Source: Streptomyces sp. DG2A-72 (GTDB taxonomy: Bacteria; Actinomycetota; Actinomycetes; Streptomycetales; Streptomycetaceae). From it: a stretch of 64,000 nt of DNA. Shown here piece by piece: positions 1 through 13,384 of this stretch. Below the pieces are notes generated by a model. It had not been told where the DNA came from. It did no database searches and saw only the letters and a program-made list of their open reading frames with translations. The DNA is taken from positions 9,448,001 through 9,512,000 of the forward strand of contig NZ_JASTLC010000001.1 of NCBI RefSeq assembly GCF_030499575.1, given 5' to 3'. The first letter of the stretch is position 1; each line of letters starts with the position of its first letter. The translations under genes were made by a program, and so were the position numbers.

Positions 1-797
1 TCGTCGCGGCCCTGTCGCCCAACACGGACATCGACGTCAGCAACACGCTCAACGACGCGGGCGCCATCCTGGAGTCCGAGTTCGGCGAGAAGCTCTTCGA
101 CGCCGTCGACCGGCACGGCTGGCCGGACATCATCAGCCTCTCCGCGGGCACGCCGAACGGCAGCGCGACCGGGCTGCTCGGCGTGGAGACCTTCATGCAG
201 GCGCTGCGGAACCAGCCCCGCACCCTGCTCGTCGCGGCCGCCGGCAACAACGCCAGCGCCACGCCGTTCTGGCCCGCCGCCTACGCCGACCTGCCCGAGT
301 ACCAGGACGTCGTGCTGTCGGTCGGCGCGCTGCGCAGCGACGGCGAGTTCGGCGCCTGCTTCACCAATCACGGCTCCTGGGTCAAGGTCTACGCCCCCGG
401 CGAGCAGCTGACGAGCCCGCTCATCGGCTTCGACACTCCTGTGCCGTACGTGTACCAGCACACCACGTACGACGCCTGCCGGTTCGGCTTCTCCTACCTG
501 TGCACCTGCGTGCACCCCAGCCACACCGGCGAACTGACCTCCGGTTCGGCCAAGCCCGACCAGGTGATGTTCGAGGGGTTCGCGCACTGGAGCGGGACCT
601 CGTTCGCCACCCCCGTGGCCGCCGGTCTGGTCGCCGCCCATATGACCGCGCACAAGGAGGCCGACGCCCGCGCCGCCCGACGGCAGCTGCTCGCCGCGAA
701 CACCGAGTTCGCCGAAGTGCGCGGGGCGCACGTACCGGCGCTGCGGCCGTCGACCTGGCGTCCGGTTCCGGTCGTCCAGCGCCCGGCAGGCGCATGA
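1..797 (+). CDS. S8 (subtilisin-like) serine peptidase, 3' part
   Basis: The gene is already open at the window edge (reading frame starts at base 3), so the N-terminus and the catalytic Asp/His are not visible. The visible part holds the oxyanion-hole Asn region (AAGNN, near base 240) and the catalytic Ser motif GTSFATPVAAG with Ser at 600-602, both diagnostic of the S8 family. The stop codon overlaps the ATG of the following sigma-factor gene (ATGA, 794-797), so the two are probably translationally coupled. No C-terminal membrane anchor is visible. Family assignment is firm; substrate and location are unknown. Confidence 0.9.
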   Translation, partial: VAALSPNTDIDVSNTLNDAGAILESEFGEKLFDAVDRHGWPDIISLSAGTPNGSATGLLGVETFMQALRNQPRTLLVAAAGNNASATPFWPAAYADLPEYQDVVLSVGALRSDGEFGACFTNHGSWVKVYAPGEQLTSPLIGFDTPVPYVYQHTTYDACRFGFSYLCTCVHPSHTGELTSGSAKPDQVMFEGFAHWSGTSFATPVAAGLVAAHMTAHKEADARAARRQLLAANTEFAEVRGAHVPALRPSTWRPVPVVQRPAGA

Positions 798-1426
798 CTG
801 CCGGAACCGCCCCTTCCACGGCGTACGATGACGTGCCGTACACGAGGGGTGGGGCCGTGGACCGTGCAGATGTCGGCGCGCTCGTCCAGTCAGCCGTCGA
901 CGGCGACGCGGCGGCCTGGAAGGCGCTGGTGGAAGGGCTGAGCCCACTGGTGTGGTCCGTTGTGCGCGCGCACCGGCTCTCCGACGCCGACGCGCACGAG
1001 GTGTACCAGACCGTGTGGTTCCGCTTCGCCCAGCATCTCGGACGCATCCGAGAGCCCCAGAAGGCAGGGGCGTGGCTGGCCAGCACCGCACGGCACGAGT
1101 CCCTGAAGGTGCTCAAGAGCCTGAGGCGGCTGACTCCCACGGACGACGCCCAGCTGCTGGACCGGGTCAGCGAGGACCGTACGCCCGAGCAGTCGGTCAT
1201 CGACTCGGAGGACGCCGCGGCCCAGACCGAGCGCATCCGGCGGCTGTGGCAGGAGTTCGAGGAACTGGGCGAGCGCTGCAGGCAGTTGCTGCGGATGCTG
1301 ATGGCCACGCCGCCGCCCAGCTACCAGGAGGTGTCCGCCGCACTGGGCATCGCCGTGGGCAGCATCGGGCCGTTGCGCCAGCGCTGTCTGCGACGCCTGA
1401 GGGCCCGACTCGAGGGAGCGTTGTGA
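794..1426 (+). CDS. ECF-like sigma-70 family sigma factor
   Basis: Encodes about 210 residues. A region-2-like segment (AHEVYQTVWFRFAQHLGRI, followed by WLASTARHE) and a C-terminal region-4 helix-turn-helix (SYQEVSAALGIAVGSIGPLRQRC) are arranged as in extracytoplasmic-function sigma factors. The ATG at 794 overlaps the protease stop. A GTG at 857 behind a GAGGGG ribosome-binding sequence is an alternative start and would remove 21 poorly conserved-looking residues. No anti-sigma factor is recognisable next to it; the gene downstream overlaps by GTGA. It probably transcribes the protease locus or its targets, but that is inference. Confidence 0.82.
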   Translation: MTAGTAPSTAYDDVPYTRGGAVDRADVGALVQSAVDGDAAAWKALVEGLSPLVWSVVRAHRLSDADAHEVYQTVWFRFAQHLGRIREPQKAGAWLASTARHESLKVLKSLRRLTPTDDAQLLDRVSEDRTPEQSVIDSEDAAAQTERIRRLWQEFEELGERCRQLLRMLMATPPPSYQEVSAALGIAVGSIGPLRQRCLRRLRARLEGAL

Positions 1427-1911
1427 ACGAGACCGACGACGAGCGCTTCGGCGACGAAGAAGGGCTGGACGAGGACCTGGTCGACGGCCTGCTGGACGAA
1501 CTCCGCCAGGCCGCCGCCATCCTCGACCCCGTCCCGGCGGAACTGCGACGCAGCGCCGTCGAGGCGTACGCGCTGCGCGACCTCGACGCCCGGCTGGCCG
1601 AGCTGACCTTCGACTCGCTGATCGACGCGATCCCGGTCAGAGGGGTCACGGACGCGCCGCGGATGCTGACCTTCCGCTCGGGGGACGTGACCGTCGACGT
1701 GGAGGTGACCGGGCAGGGGCTGCTGGGTCAGGTGCTGCCGCCGCAGTCGGCGAGCATCGAGGTGCTCAGCGGCCCGCCGACGGCTCCGCCCACCACGCTG
1801 ACGTCCGACGACATGGGCCGCTTCGCCGGCGACGCACCCCCGGCAGGCCCGTTCGCCCTGAGGCTGCGGACCGGCGGGGAAGTCGTCGTCACGGAGTGGC
1901 TGCGGGCCTGA
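1423..1911 (+). CDS. Conserved-looking acidic protein of unknown function
   Basis: About 162 residues from a GTG that overlaps the sigma-factor stop (GTGA). The N-terminus is very acidic (DDERFGDEEGLDEDL), followed by a helix resembling 'ELRRSAVEAYALRDLDARLAELTFDS' in character and a beta-rich C-terminal half (FRSGDVTVDVEVTG ... FALRLRTGGEVVVTEW). No signal peptide, membrane segment or catalytic motif was recognised. The overlap with the sigma gene suggests it belongs to the same functional unit as the protease and sigma factor, possibly as a regulator, but nothing in the sequence shows this directly. Confidence 0.8.
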   Translation: MNETDDERFGDEEGLDEDLVDGLLDELRQAAAILDPVPAELRRSAVEAYALRDLDARLAELTFDSLIDAIPVRGVTDAPRMLTFRSGDVTVDVEVTGQGLLGQVLPPQSASIEVLSGPPTAPPTTLTSDDMGRFAGDAPPAGPFALRLRTGGEVVVTEWLRA

Positions 1912-1956
1912 CACCGGTGGGGCGGGCGGGCCTGGGGAGTCCGGGTGCCGCCCGAC

Positions 1957-3180
1957 TCACCAGGCGCACGGCAGGGTCTGTGGCCCGCGGATCATCGTCT
2001 TGCGGCGCCAGAGAACCTGGTCGGCGGGGACGGCGAGCCGTAGCCCCGGCAGCCGCTCCAGCAGTGTGCCGATGAGCAGTTCGGTCTGCAGGCGGGCGAG
2101 GACGGCACCGGTGCAGTAGTGCGAGCCGTTGCCGAAGGCCAGGTGCGGGTTCGGGACGCGGTCGAGGTCGATCCGGTCCGGCTCGGGGAAGACCTCCCGG
2201 TCGCGGTTGGCGGCCAGATAGGAGACGTAGACGGCGTCGCCCGCGGCGATGCGCTGCCCGCGCAACTCGACGTCTTCCAGGGCGATACGGGCCAGGCCGA
2301 CGGAGCTGCGGTGCGGGATGTACCGCAGCAGCTCGTCCAGGGCGGCGTCCCGTACCTCGGGCCTGTTGCGCACCCCCTCCATGAGCTCGGGCCGGGTGAG
2401 CAGCAGGTAGAGCATCTGGCCGCAGTTGTGGGTCACGGCCTCGCCGCCGATCTGCAGCGGACCGGCGAGGCCCACCGCCTCCGTCTCGCTGATCTCGCCT
2501 CGCCCGACGGCGGCGCCCAGCAACGAGTACACGTCGTCGCCTCCGCTGCCCCCGCCGCGGATCGTCTCCGTGATCCAGGCGTACATGCCGTTCTTCGCAC
2601 GGCCGGCGGCCTCGGCGCCACCGGAGGTGGAGATGATCTGTCGCGTCCAGGCGTGCACCTGCTCCCGGTCGGCGGCGGGTACGCCCATGACCTCGCTGAC
2701 CAGGTTGATCGGGAAGGGCTCCAGCACCCGCTCGATGAGATCCGCGGGAGGCCCGTCCTGCACGACGCCGTCCACCAGGCCGTCCAGGATCTCCTGCGCC
2801 CGGGGCCGCAGCCGCTTCATCGCACCCACGGTGAACGCACCGGCGACGGCCTTGCGCAGCCGGTTGTGGTCGGGCTGGTCGGCGAAGGCCAGCGAACCCG
2901 GCCGCGGCTTGAAGTGCGGGGCCATCCGCGTCACCTGACGCTTCGTCACCTCCGCACGGCCGAACCGTGGATCGTTGGTGATCATCTTCACGTCGTCGTA
3001 GCGAGTGGCCAGCCACGCCCACCCCTCGCCGTGCGGCAGCCGGATCCGGGTCAGCGGGCCCTCGCGCATGAGGTCCGCGAGGAACGGGTCGAACTCCGTC
3101 CCGTCCAGGTCGAGCGCGGGCCAGTCCCGTACCGGCGGCGGGGCCTGGTCGATGAGCGTGGTGGTCGTCTCCTCGGTCAT
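1957..3180 (-). CDS. Cytochrome P450
   Basis: A 407-residue soluble P450 with the K-helix ExxR (ELLRYIP) and the heme-binding motif FGNGSHYCTG, whose axial Cys is near residue 356. The I-helix reads IGGEAVTH, so the usual acid-alcohol pair (E/D-T) is altered to E-A, as in some atypical bacterial P450s. The ATG at 3180 is followed by MTEETTTTL. It lies 74 bp downstream of, and on the same strand as, an N-formylglutamate amidohydrolase, so the two may be co-transcribed. No ferredoxin gene is adjacent. Substrate unknown. Confidence 0.93.
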   Translation of the reverse strand: MTEETTTTLIDQAPPPVRDWPALDLDGTEFDPFLADLMREGPLTRIRLPHGEGWAWLATRYDDVKMITNDPRFGRAEVTKRQVTRMAPHFKPRPGSLAFADQPDHNRLRKAVAGAFTVGAMKRLRPRAQEILDGLVDGVVQDGPPADLIERVLEPFPINLVSEVMGVPAADREQVHAWTRQIISTSGGAEAAGRAKNGMYAWITETIRGGGSGGDDVYSLLGAAVGRGEISETEAVGLAGPLQIGGEAVTHNCGQMLYLLLTRPELMEGVRNRPEVRDAALDELLRYIPHRSSVGLARIALEDVELRGQRIAAGDAVYVSYLAANRDREVFPEPDRIDLDRVPNPHLAFGNGSHYCTGAVLARLQTELLIGTLLERLPGLRLAVPADQVLWRRKTMIRGPQTLPCAW

Positions 3181-3254
3181 GCCCCCACCCTCACCGCCCC
3201 CGCCCCGTCTGTCGCGCGGGAGTGCTCCAGCCGGAGGGCCGGACGGCCGGAGGG

Positions 3255-4046
3255 TCAGTGCGGCACGGCGTCGACCAGCCGCGCCAACGCCGAGGCGAGC
3301 CGGGACAGCCCGCTCCCCGCGGGCCCGCCAGGCTCCGTCATATACGTGTCCCGGCGGATCTCCACCATCAGTGCGCTCACCCGCGGCTCGGCCCGGTAGA
3401 ACTCCAGCGGCACATACGTACCGCTGAACGGGCTGTCCAGCCCCACCTCCCCGAAGGCCTCCCGGGCGGCGGCCACCAGCTCCGGCGGCGTGTGGAAGGA
3501 GTCGGTACCGAGACAGACGGGCGGCCGAGGCCCCGAGCCGTGCAGCTCGTACGGCAGCGGGGCGCTGGGATAGGAGTGCACATCGATGATCACGGCCCGC
3601 CCGGCGGCCTCCAGCCGATCCGCCACGGAGTCCGTCATGGCTTGTGCGTACGGCCGGAAGTACGCGTCGATCAAGGGCTCGGGGTCGGTGCCGTCCGCCC
3701 GCAGCACCCCCCGCTGAGTGGTCCGCGTATACACGGCACCCATCCCCACGGCGAGCATCTCCTCCCGCTCGTCCGGAAACCGCTCCGGGTCGACGACCAG
3801 CCGGGAGAGCCGATTGACGAACCGCCAGGGCGTCACGGCGCACAACTCGGCCGCCACGTCCGCGAGTTCAGCCGTATGCGCGTCGGTGATGCGGTCGAGC
3901 TCCCGCTCCAGCGCGTCGTCGTCCAGCACGATGCCCGAGCGCACGTGAGGCGGCATGTCCCGTGCTCCGTGCGGCACATGGAGGATCACGGGGGAGTCTT
4001 CGGCGCCGGGCAGCAGCTCGAAGGAGGGCGGTGAGTGGCGGGACAT
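3255..4046 (-). CDS. N-formylglutamate amidohydrolase family protein
   Basis: About 263 residues; the family hydrolyses N-formyl-L-glutamate to glutamate and formate in histidine catabolism and related reactions. Visible family motifs are HVPHGAR near the N-terminus, the NRLSRLVVDPERF segment and IIDVHSYPS. The ATG at 4046 is preceded by GAGGAG at a good distance; an upstream in-frame GTG at 4061 lies inside that ribosome-binding site and is less likely. It precedes the P450 gene on the same strand. There are no other histidine-degradation genes nearby, so the physiological substrate may differ. Confidence 0.88.
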   Translation of the reverse strand: MSRHSPPSFELLPGAEDSPVILHVPHGARDMPPHVRSGIVLDDDALERELDRITDAHTAELADVAAELCAVTPWRFVNRLSRLVVDPERFPDEREEMLAVGMGAVYTRTTQRGVLRADGTDPEPLIDAYFRPYAQAMTDSVADRLEAAGRAVIIDVHSYPSAPLPYELHGSGPRPPVCLGTDSFHTPPELVAAAREAFGEVGLDSPFSGTYVPLEFYRAEPRVSALMVEIRRDTYMTEPGGPAGSGLSRLASALARLVDAVPH

Positions 4047-4105
4047 CGGGAGACTCCTCACAAGCTGCGGGCATGCGTGCCGCCTGGGGCGGCACCGCGT
4101 ACGGC

Positions 4106-4138
4106 TCCGCCCCGGCCGGGCAACCCGACCGGGGCGGA
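4106..4138 (-). terminator. Hairpin terminator downstream of icd
   Basis: A 15-bp inverted repeat with one mismatch (TCCGCCCCGGCCGGG / CCCGACCGGGGCGGA) separated by three bases. It lies 35 bp after the icd stop on the minus strand and before the amidohydrolase gene. There is no T-run, as is usual in this genus. Confidence 0.7.
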
Positions 4139-4172
4139 CAAGACGAGCGGGCCGTAAAACCCCGCCCCTACG

Positions 4173-8138
<3,966 letters not shown>

Positions 8139-8159
8139 GGGATCAGCCGAGGTAAGGGA

Positions 8160-9263
8160 TCAGTCGAGCCGGGCGGAGGGGATTTCGCCCGGCTCGACCA
8201 CGATCTCCGCGCCGCGCTGCTGCGGAATCGACACCGCGCCCTGCTGCAGGGCCACCGTGCGGGTCGGGGAGGGGATGCGGATACCCTCCTCGCGGTAGCG
8301 CTTGTGCAGGCGCTTGATGAACTCGTGCTTGATCCGGAACTGGTCGCTGAACTCGCCGACGCCCAGGATGATCGTGAACCCGATGCGCGAGTCGCCGAAG
8401 GTGTGGAAGCGCACCGCAGGCTCATGGTCCGGCATGGCGCCGGTGATCTCGGTCATCACCTCGGCGATCACCTCCATGGTGACCCGCTCCACGTGCTCCA
8501 GGTCGCTGTCGTAGGCGACCCCCGCCTGGAGCAGGATGGTCAGGTCCTGCTCGGGGCGGTTGTAGTTGGTCATGTTCGTCCCCGCCAGCTGGCCGTTGGG
8601 GATGATGACCAGGTTGTTGGAGAGGTTGCGGACGGTGGTCTGCCGCCAGTTGATGTCGGTGACATAGCCCTCCTCGCCGCTGCTGAGGCGGATGTAGTCA
8701 CCGGGCTGGACGGTCTTCGAGGCGAGGATGTGGATGCCCGCGAAGAGGTTGGCGAGCGTGTCCTGAAGCGCCAGGGCGACCGCGAGACCACCCACACCGA
8801 GGGCGGTGAGCAGCGGGGCTATGGAGATGCCCAGCGTCTGCAGCACCACCAGGCAGCCGATCGCCAGGACCACGACCCGGGTGATGTTGACGAAGATCGT
8901 GGCCGACCCGGCGACCCCGGAGCGGGCCTGGGTGACCGTGCGGATCAGTCCGGCGACCATTCGGGCCGCCGCGATCGTCACGACGAGGATCAGCAGGACG
9001 GTCAGGCCCTGGTTGACGTTGCGATGAACCGTCCTGGTGAGCGGCAGCGCCGCCGCCGCGGCCGCCGCGCCGGCCACCACCGCGGCCCACGGCACCACGG
9101 TCCGCAGCGCGGCGACGATGACCTCGTCGCCCGTCCAGCGGGTGCGGTCCGCGTGCTTGCCCAGCCAGCGCAGCAGCATCCGCAGCAGGAACGCCGCCAG
9201 CAGTCCCGCGGCCATCGCGATACCGGCGATGACCAGGTCGTGCATGGTGAGTTCGCGGTTCAC
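8160..9263 (-). CDS. MscS-family mechanosensitive ion channel
   Basis: A 367-residue membrane protein with about four transmembrane helices in the first 170 residues, then the pore-lining helix rich in Gly/Ala (LLTALGVGGLAVALALQDTL) and the cytosolic MscS beta domain (VQPGDYIRL, GYVTDINWRQTTVR, NNLVIIPNGQL). These are the hallmarks of the small-conductance mechanosensitive channel family that releases solutes during hypo-osmotic shock. The start is GTG at 9263 behind a strong GGAGGTGA ribosome-binding site. It is convergent with the M1 peptidase gene (21-bp gap). Confidence 0.95.
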   Translation of the reverse strand: MNRELTMHDLVIAGIAMAAGLLAAFLLRMLLRWLGKHADRTRWTGDEVIVAALRTVVPWAAVVAGAAAAAAALPLTRTVHRNVNQGLTVLLILVVTIAAARMVAGLIRTVTQARSGVAGSATIFVNITRVVVLAIGCLVVLQTLGISIAPLLTALGVGGLAVALALQDTLANLFAGIHILASKTVQPGDYIRLSSGEEGYVTDINWRQTTVRNLSNNLVIIPNGQLAGTNMTNYNRPEQDLTILLQAGVAYDSDLEHVERVTMEVIAEVMTEITGAMPDHEPAVRFHTFGDSRIGFTIILGVGEFSDQFRIKHEFIKRLHKRYREEGIRIPSPTRTVALQQGAVSIPQQRGAEIVVEPGEIPSARLD

Positions 9264-9361
9264 CGGTCACCTCCGGTGAGAAGATCCGCGGGGACATTCC
9301 TCGCCGACAGCCGGATGTGAAGTCTCGTCACCTGGTCACCTGCTCGCTTCCGTGATGTACG

Positions 9362-9399
9362 CCTCGCGCCGGACAGGTCCTTCGATGTCCGGCGCGAGG
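9362..9399 (-). terminator. Strong hairpin after the amino-acid permease region / before MscS gene
   Basis: A perfect 14-bp inverted repeat (CCTCGCGCCGGACA / TGTCCGGCGCGAGG) with a 10-base loop. It lies between the permease stop (9461, minus strand) and the MscS start (9263), so it would end permease transcription before the channel gene. Confidence 0.78.
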
Positions 9400-9460
9400 G
9401 CTCATCCTGCCGTATCGGGCACAGGAGTTCGTACCTGGACCGATGCCCGGATCGCGCAGC

Positions 9461-10984
9461 TCAGACGATTCCCTCGGCCCGTTCGGCCTGTTCCCGGTCG
9501 TCGCCGTACGCCGCTGTGGTGGGCGTTCCGTACGAACGCCGGGCGACGAACCACCACACCGTGGCGAGGACGAGTACGACAGCGAGGGCGACGGAGGCGT
9601 AGTTCATTGTGTCGACCGTCACCGGAGACGACTGGGGCAGGCAGAACAGCACCGTCACACAGGCCACCCACGCCACCGCGATCCAGCCGATCGGCCTGCT
9701 CCACCGGCCCAGATTCCAGGGCCCCGGCTGGAAGCGGTCGCCCGCCCGCAGACGCAGGAACACGGGGATGACGTAAGCGGGCGTGATGCCGATGACGTTG
9801 ATGGCGGTGACCGCGCCGTACGCCGTCGCCGAGTACAGGGATGGCAGGGCGAGGAGGCAGGCGACCGCCACCGACAGCCAGACGGCGGCGACCGGGGTCT
9901 GAGTGCGGCTGCTGACCCTGCGCCACAGATGGGAGCCCGGCAGCGCCCGGTCCCGGCTGAACGCGAACACCATGCGGCTGGCCGCGGCCACTTCGGCGTT
10001 GCCGCAGAACAGCTGGGCGACGATCACCACGAGCAGCAGGGCGCTCGCGCCGTCCGTGCCGAGGCCGTCGAGCAGGATCTGCGCGGGCGGCACCCCGGTC
10101 TCGCTGGCGCGTGTGGCGTCGTAGTCCTGGATGGCGAAGGTGAGGCCGGCGAGCAGCACGAAGCCCGCGATCCAGGAGACCCAGATGGCGCGCACGATGC
10201 CGCGGGCCGCCGACACCGAGGCGTTCGAGGTCTCCTCGGAGAGGTGGGCGGAGGCGTCGTAGCCGGAGAAGGTGTACTGCGCGAGCAGCAGGCCGATCGC
10301 GGCGACGTAGACGGGGTTGGACCAGCCGGTGTCGTTGACGAACTCGGTGAAGACGAAGGACGGCGACTGGTGGTGGTCGGGGACGATGGCCAGCGCGCCG
10401 ACGATGACCGCCACACCGGCGAGGTGCCACCACACGCTGATGGAGTTGAGCACACTGACCAGCCGGACGCCGAACAGGTTCAGCGTGGCGTGCAGCAGCA
10501 GGATCACCATGAAGATCAGGAACGTCTTCTCCGGCGTCGGCTCGAAGCCCCACTGGAGGTTCATGAAGGCGCCGGTGAACAGGGCGGCACCGTAGTCGAT
10601 GCCGGCGATCGCACCCAGCAGACCGAGCAGATTCAGCCAGCCCGTGTACCAGCCCCAGCGCCGGCCGCCGAGCCGGTCGGCCATGTAGTACAGGGCGCCT
10701 GAGGTCGGGTACGCGCTGGTGACTTCCGCCAGCGCGAGTCCGACACACAGCACGAACAGGCCGACACCGGCCCAGCCCCACAGCATCACGGCGGGTCCGC
10801 CGGCGCCCATGCCGAAGCCGTACAGGGTCATGCAGCCGGACAGGATCGAGATCACGGAGAAGCTGATGGCGAAGTTGCCGAAGCCGCCCATACGGCGGGC
10901 GAGCACCGGGCGGTAGCCGAGTTCACGCAGGCGCTGTTCCTCGTCGTGGGGCGGGACGCCGGACGGAGCGGGGGTGCGGGACAT
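9461..10984 (-). CDS. APC-superfamily amino acid permease
   Basis: A 507-residue protein with about 12 predicted membrane segments. It shows the N-terminal APC signature around FGNFAISFSVISILSG and the conserved YTFSGYDASAHLSEET segment found in the GABA/amino acid/choline permease group. The ATG at 10984 fits the family N-terminus. The protein probably imports an amino acid or amine by proton symport; the substrate cannot be read from sequence. A strong hairpin lies downstream. Confidence 0.93.
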   Translation of the reverse strand: MSRTPAPSGVPPHDEEQRLRELGYRPVLARRMGGFGNFAISFSVISILSGCMTLYGFGMGAGGPAVMLWGWAGVGLFVLCVGLALAEVTSAYPTSGALYYMADRLGGRRWGWYTGWLNLLGLLGAIAGIDYGAALFTGAFMNLQWGFEPTPEKTFLIFMVILLLHATLNLFGVRLVSVLNSISVWWHLAGVAVIVGALAIVPDHHQSPSFVFTEFVNDTGWSNPVYVAAIGLLLAQYTFSGYDASAHLSEETSNASVSAARGIVRAIWVSWIAGFVLLAGLTFAIQDYDATRASETGVPPAQILLDGLGTDGASALLLVVIVAQLFCGNAEVAAASRMVFAFSRDRALPGSHLWRRVSSRTQTPVAAVWLSVAVACLLALPSLYSATAYGAVTAINVIGITPAYVIPVFLRLRAGDRFQPGPWNLGRWSRPIGWIAVAWVACVTVLFCLPQSSPVTVDTMNYASVALAVVLVLATVWWFVARRSYGTPTTAAYGDDREQAERAEGIV

Positions 10985-11013
10985 GCGGAACCTACCTCCG
11001 GGAGAGGACGGGG

Positions 11014-11676
11014 TCAGGGGTGTGGGCGTAAGTCGTCCGCGGCCGACCGGGTGCGGGTGCGCGCCTGGAGGAAGACGTCCACCGCCTGGCTGCGGTCGCC
11101 CGCGTCCGAGGTGCGGTAGGCCCAGGGGACGGGCGTCCAGGGAGCGCTCGGCGGGACGGCTGAGCTCGAACCAGGAGTCCGGTGCGCATACCCGGACGCC
11201 TCCGCCGGCCGCCCGTTGGCGCCGCGCCCGTAGAGGAACTGCAGCATCCGGTGATGGGCCTCGCGGTTGTACGGGTCACGCTTGTCGGCCTCCGCGAGCA
11301 GCCCCACGGGCCCGGCGGCAGCATCGGCTCGGGCGGTCCCCACCGGCGCTCGGACCAGCGCTGGTGCCGGTCCAGCTGGGCCGGCGTCAGCAGGCACGCC
11401 CAGGGGACCGGGTCGTGCGGTGCGGTGCGCGTCGTCGTCTCGCACGCCTGCCTCCTGCCACAGCTCGTGCGTACGGCGGTGCTCCTCCCGGTGTGCCCGC
11501 AGGGCGCGTTCCACGGTGACCCGGGCGTGCATCACGACGGCCGGGACGCTGTGCGGCTCCTCGGACAGCCAGGCCCGCACCACGTCGGTACCGGCCGCCG
11601 CGGTCGCGAGGACCTGGGTGCGCTGGGTCCACTGCCACCACTCTCTGGTCTCCAGCAGGAGACCGCGCATCGCCAT
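11014..11676 (-). pseudogene. Decayed gene for an actinomycete protein of unknown function
   Basis: The minus strand encodes a convincing start (MAMRGLLLETREWWQWTQRTQV) followed by about 70 plausible residues, but the sense then jumps between frames. The stretch MLPPGPWG lies in one frame while its apparent continuation LLAEADKRDPYNREAHHRM lies in another. Further on a large middle section seems to be missing before VPWAYRT. The pattern of good sequence broken by frame jumps indicates a pseudogene rather than a functional gene. From memory, intact relatives in this genus are longer and are of unknown function. Confidence 0.6.
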
Positions 11677-11944
11677 CCAGCGGCCGGTACGCAGCTCCTG
11701 GAGGGCAGGTCGGGACGGCGGACGGAAGTAACAACAGCCTCCTCCGGGCGGCGGTTGAGGAGTCGCGCGGTCGGCGGTCACTATAGAGGCGGAGCTTTTG
11801 CATCGCTGTCGGTTTCCTGGTCCTTTCGAACTCCTTTGCGGGGGTCGCCGGTTGAGCGTGCGTCTGCCTTGCTTGACGGGGCGTGCGAAGCGGCGGCAGG
11901 CTGGCGCACGGTGATCGCCCAGGGGCTTCGACGGGAGAGGTGCG

Positions 11945-13384
11945 ATGACAGGTCCGGTGCTCGCCGTCGACCAGGGCACCTCCGGCACCAAGGCCCTGGT
12001 GATCTGCCCCGAACGCGGCGTCATCGGCACCGGCTTCGCCGCCGTACGGCCCCGCCATCTGCCCGGCGGGCTGGTCGAGGTCGCCCCCGGCGAGCTGTAC
12101 GCCTCCGTCGTCGAGGCCGCGGGCCGCGCCCTGGCCGAGGCACGGGAGCCGGTCACCGCGCTGGGCCTGGCCAATCAGGGCGAGACCGTTCTCGCCTGGG
12201 ACCCGGACACCGGCCGCCCGCTGACCGACGCGCTGGTCTGGCAGGACCGCCGCGCCGAGAGCGTGTGCGCCGAACTCGCCGACCACAACGAGGAGTTGCG
12301 GGAGCTGACCGGGCTGCCGCTCGACCCGTACTTCGCCGCGCCCAAGATGGCGTGGATACGACGGCACCTGACCGCCGAGGGAGTCGTCACCACCTCCGAC
12401 GCCTGGCTGGTGCACCGGCTCACCGGCGCGTACGTCACCGACGCGGCCACCGCGGGCCGCACCCAACTGCTCGACCTCGACCGCACATCCTGGTCACCGC
12501 GCGCCCTCGACCTCTACGGGCTGTCGGACGAACGGCTCCCCGAAGTCGTCGACGTCGCCGGACCGGTGGGCACGACCACCGCCTTCGGCCAGTCCATGCC
12601 GCTCACCGGCCTCGTCGTCGACCAGCAGGCCGCCCTGCTCGCCCAGCGCATCACCGAACCCGGCGGCGCCAAGTGCACCTACGGAACGGGCGCGTTCCTG
12701 CTCGCCCACACCGGCGACACACCGCGCCGGGGCACCTCCGGGCTGGTCAGCTGTGTCGCCTGGCGCCTCGGCGGACACACCAGCTACTGCCTCGACGGCC
12801 AGGTGTACACGGCCGCGTCCGCCGTACGCTGGCTCGCCGACCTGGGCGTCATCAAGGGCGCCGCGGACCTTGATCCTGTGGGCGGTTCGGCGCCCGACAG
12901 CGGTGGCGTCACCTTCGTCCCGGCGCTTGCCGGACTCGCCGCCCCCTGGTGGCGCGGCGACCTGCGCGGCTCGCTCACCGGACTCGGCCTCGACACCACC
13001 GCCGGGCACCTGGTGCGCGCCCTGTGCGAGGGCATCGCCGCGCAGGTCACGGAACTCGCCGAGGCCGCCGCGCTCGATCTGGGCGAGTCCCTCTCGGTAC
13101 TCCGCGTCGACGGCGGCCTGACCCGCTCCACCCTCCTCATGCAGACCCAGGCCGACCTTCTGCAACGCCCCGTCGAGGTGTCCGCGCTGCCGGACGCGAC
13201 CGCGCTCGGCGTGGGCGCGCTGGCCAGGCTGGGCGCCGAGCCTGGCCTGACGGTCGCCGAGGCGCTGCCCGACTGGAAACCGTCGGCCGTGTACGAGCCA
13301 CGCATCGGCGCGGACGAGGCCGCCGCCCGCCTCTCCGGGTTCCGCCGCGAAGTCGCGGCACTGCTCGACAGGGCGCCGACGTGA
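11945..13384 (+). CDS. FGGY-family carbohydrate kinase, glycerol kinase-like
   Basis: A 479-residue member of the FGGY kinases. The N-terminal phosphate-binding motif is AVDQGTSGTKALV, the substrate region contains LANQGETVLAWD and WQDRRA, and the C-terminal half contains VDQQAALLAQ, KCTYGTGAF and the adenosine-binding VDGGLTRSTLLMQ. Glycerol kinase is the closest match, and the two flavoproteins downstream resemble glycerol-3-phosphate dehydrogenase subunits, which supports a glycerol or related polyol pathway. The ATG at 11945 has GGGAGAGG upstream. The next gene is separated by a 331-bp repeat region. Confidence 0.88.
   Translation: MTGPVLAVDQGTSGTKALVICPERGVIGTGFAAVRPRHLPGGLVEVAPGELYASVVEAAGRALAEAREPVTALGLANQGETVLAWDPDTGRPLTDALVWQDRRAESVCAELADHNEELRELTGLPLDPYFAAPKMAWIRRHLTAEGVVTTSDAWLVHRLTGAYVTDAATAGRTQLLDLDRTSWSPRALDLYGLSDERLPEVVDVAGPVGTTTAFGQSMPLTGLVVDQQAALLAQRITEPGGAKCTYGTGAFLLAHTGDTPRRGTSGLVSCVAWRLGGHTSYCLDGQVYTAASAVRWLADLGVIKGAADLDPVGGSAPDSGGVTFVPALAGLAAPWWRGDLRGSLTGLGLDTTAGHLVRALCEGIAAQVTELAEAAALDLGESLSVLRVDGGLTRSTLLMQTQADLLQRPVEVSALPDATALGVGALARLGAEPGLTVAEALPDWKPSAVYEPRIGADEAAARLSGFRREVAALLDRAPT

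Noticed and set aside
1957..4046. P450 and amidohydrolase as part of a biosynthetic gene cluster
   Set aside because: No core biosynthetic enzyme (PKS, NRPS, terpene or RiPP) lies within reach, and the flanking genes are housekeeping.
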